This document shows positions 62,924-64,000 of a stretch of 64,000 nt of DNA, one piece after another (position 1 is the stretch's first letter; each line of letters starts with the position of its first letter). Source of the DNA: DATARR01 sp034666985 (GTDB lineage Bacteria > Acidobacteriota > Thermoanaerobaculia > Multivoradales > UBA5704); the NCBI GenBank assembly GCA_034666985.1, contig JAXDKS010000027.1, forward strand, positions 139,912 through 203,911. Direction: 5' to 3'. A program made the translations under genes and the position numbers. The notes beneath the pieces were generated by a model. The model had not been told where the DNA came from and ran no database searches. It worked only from the letters and a program-made list of their open reading frames with translations.

Positions 62924-63790
62924 TCAGCCACGCCCTCCAACATCGTCCAACATCGGTCGGATCGCGTTGGCTAGCGCGATCCACGGGTTGCCCGTCTCGA
63001 CCGCGGCTCCATCCTCCACCGCCCAGATGGCGGATAGAACAGCCTGCGCAAAACCCCAAGCCAGCGTCCGTATGGCGTCCAGCTTCAACTCGCGTGCAAA
63101 GCGTTCGACCCGCTTCCTGATCACCGCTGGCTCAGCGAACAACTCGGGCCTCTCATAGGGATTCCGGAGCGCGGCCCCCACCTCGTACTCCAGCTCACCA
63201 ACGACGCCCTTCGGGTCGATGGCCAACCAGCCACGCTCCGAATCGAGCAACACATTGTAGTGATGGAGGTCGCCATGGAGCAGCCGCGGCCGTGATTGCG
63301 AAACACACAGCTCTGAATACACGCGATGCGCCTCCAGGACCAGACGCTTCGAGATTTGATTGTTTCCGCTCGCGGCGTGACGCTCGAACCCCTTGACCCA
63401 CTCTTGGATGGTCGCCACGGTGCTCACCGGCCCACGCGGGGACATCTTTCCAATGACTTCTGCCAGGATCTCGGTGGCTCGGTTATCGTCCCCGTTCAGG
63501 GCGATGTCCGCAAGAGACTTGCCGGGATTGAGGCGCTCGAGCAACATCGCGCCCTCGACATAGTCGTAGACTCGAACGACTCCCTGCCCCGCGAACGCGT
63601 CCAATATTTCGCCGGAGCGCCATTCATCCCCGCGATTCCTGATGACCTTCAGGACGACCGGCTGGTCATCACGCCGGCCGAACGCGAGGATCGAGCTCTC
63701 GGTTTCCGCCATGCGCTCGACGACGATCCGCCAAGCGCTGATCCGCTCCTCGACCCGGCGCCGTAGTTCCCTCGAACCTGCCGATTCCAT
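62924..63790 (-). CDS. Aminoglycoside/hydroxyurea phosphotransferase-like kinase
   Basis: 288 residues. RPRLLHGDLHHYNVLLDSER carries the catalytic Asp and Asn of the APH fold; GWLAIDPKGVVGELEYEVGA the metal-binding Asp (usual IDPK of APH(6)-type enzymes). QPVVLKVIRNRGDEWRSGEI holds the ATP-binding Lys. It may inactivate streptomycin- or hydroxyurea-like compounds, or be a small-molecule kinase; the family has many non-resistance members. The ATG at 63790 is chosen because the upstream 41 codons run into the IS110 leader. Confidence 0.88.
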   Translation of the reverse strand: MESAGSRELRRRVEERISAWRIVVERMAETESSILAFGRRDDQPVVLKVIRNRGDEWRSGEILDAFAGQGVVRVYDYVEGAMLLERLNPGKSLADIALNGDDNRATEILAEVIGKMSPRGPVSTVATIQEWVKGFERHAASGNNQISKRLVLEAHRVYSELCVSQSRPRLLHGDLHHYNVLLDSERGWLAIDPKGVVGELEYEVGAALRNPYERPELFAEPAVIRKRVERFARELKLDAIRTLAWGFAQAVLSAIWAVEDGAAVETGNPWIALANAIRPMLDDVGGRG

Positions 63791-63832
63791 CGCGAACCTT
63801 GCTTGACGCTCAACGGCGTATGAGTTCAGCGG

Positions 63833-63952
63833 CAACAGCCGTGCGAATGCACGGGTGTTGTCTGCTGCAACGAGGGGATACTGATTCGAGGCCCCCTTCC
63901 CGCCTACCACCACGGTAGGCTGTTGGCTGGGAAGACCAAGAAAGGAGGCCTC
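63833..63952 (+). ncRNA. Structured leader of IS110-family element (possible bridge-type RNA)
   Basis: CAACAGCCGTGC (63833-63844) and GCACGGGTGTTG (63849-63860) form a stem with one mismatch. Then three nested pairs: GAGGCC (63888) with GGCCTC (63947), CTTCCC (63896) with GGGAAG (63929), CCTACC (63903) with GGTAGG (63914). The ribosome site AAAGGAGG (63941-63948) lies within the outer stem. IS110 elements carry a guide RNA in the left non-coding end (established); that this is one is inference. Confidence 0.5.
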
Positions 63953-63953
63953 G

Positions 63954-64000
63954 GTGAGATTCTACACCAGACAACATGTTCATTACTGTGGCATCGATCT
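63954..64000 (+). mobile_element. IS110-family transposase, 5' end only (cut by window)
   Basis: GTG at 63954 with AAAGGAGG upstream. The 15 codons in the window read VRFYTRQHVHYCGID, matching the usual start of IS110-group DEDD transposases, where the Asp is the first catalytic acid. The rest is beyond the window. Confidence 0.75.

Overview
This is a high-GC, gene-dense bacterial chromosome segment, most likely from an Acidobacteriota-like organism. The best lineage hint is three tandem secreted VWFA-related proteins of the kind typical of Acidobacteria. High GC, large repetitive secreted proteins with an IPTL-type sorting tail and abundant orphan toxin-antitoxin genes fit but do not prove this. 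No rRNA, tRNA or CRISPR array was seen.

Layout. 0-6.2 kb: the 3' end of a berberine-bridge-type FAD oxidase, a large membrane protein whose C-terminal third carries a class II terpene-cyclase-like DxDD motif, a UbiA-family prenyltransferase, a duplicated fragment of the oxidase 3' end, and a cyclic-nucleotide-binding/thioredoxin-reductase-like fusion. 6.3-8.5 kb: a DHFR/RibD-like reductase and several toxin-antitoxin genes. 8.7-17.6 kb: housekeeping genes (ppdK, mutL, rnc, asnS, an EamA transporter), interrupted by a 21-bp tandem array. 17.7-23 kb: a small defence/TA cluster with a SIR2-domain protein apparently split by a frameshift, a Phd/PIN pair and a MazEF pair. 23-35.8 kb: acyl-CoA dehydrogenase, quinone-reductase-like enzyme, the three VWFA-related proteins, a CPBP protease, a GlsB-like membrane protein, an SGNH hydrolase, a PilZ protein and a GNAT. 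35.8-40.3 kb: a TIR-NB-ARC-TPR protein, a nested palindromic element, a DUF2891 protein and a hemolysin-III-family protein. 40.6-47.5 kb: a 2291-residue surface protein with near-identical 384-bp DUF11 repeats. 47.7-50.2 kb: MFS transporter, ABM monooxygenase and a PIMT-like methyltransferase. 50.2-59.1 kb: one long same-strand series holding a class II lanthipeptide locus (LanM plus two precursor peptides) behind a GMC oxidoreductase and its gluconate-dehydrogenase subunit-3-like partner, a PAS-GGDEF-EAL protein and a small periplasmic binding protein. 59.2-64 kb: hypothetical proteins, a cysteine-rich secreted peptide, a DUF481 outer-membrane protein, an aminoglycoside-phosphotransferase-like kinase, and the start of an IS110-family transposase preceded by a strongly structured leader.

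The most interesting parts are the lanthipeptide locus with its oxidoreductase pair, the DxDD/UbiA/BBE terpenoid-like neighbourhood, the two separate NADase-type (SIR2, TIR) defence-like genes, and the IS110 left end, whose leader could be a guide (bridge-type) RNA. Family assignments come from reading motifs by eye; no database search was possible.
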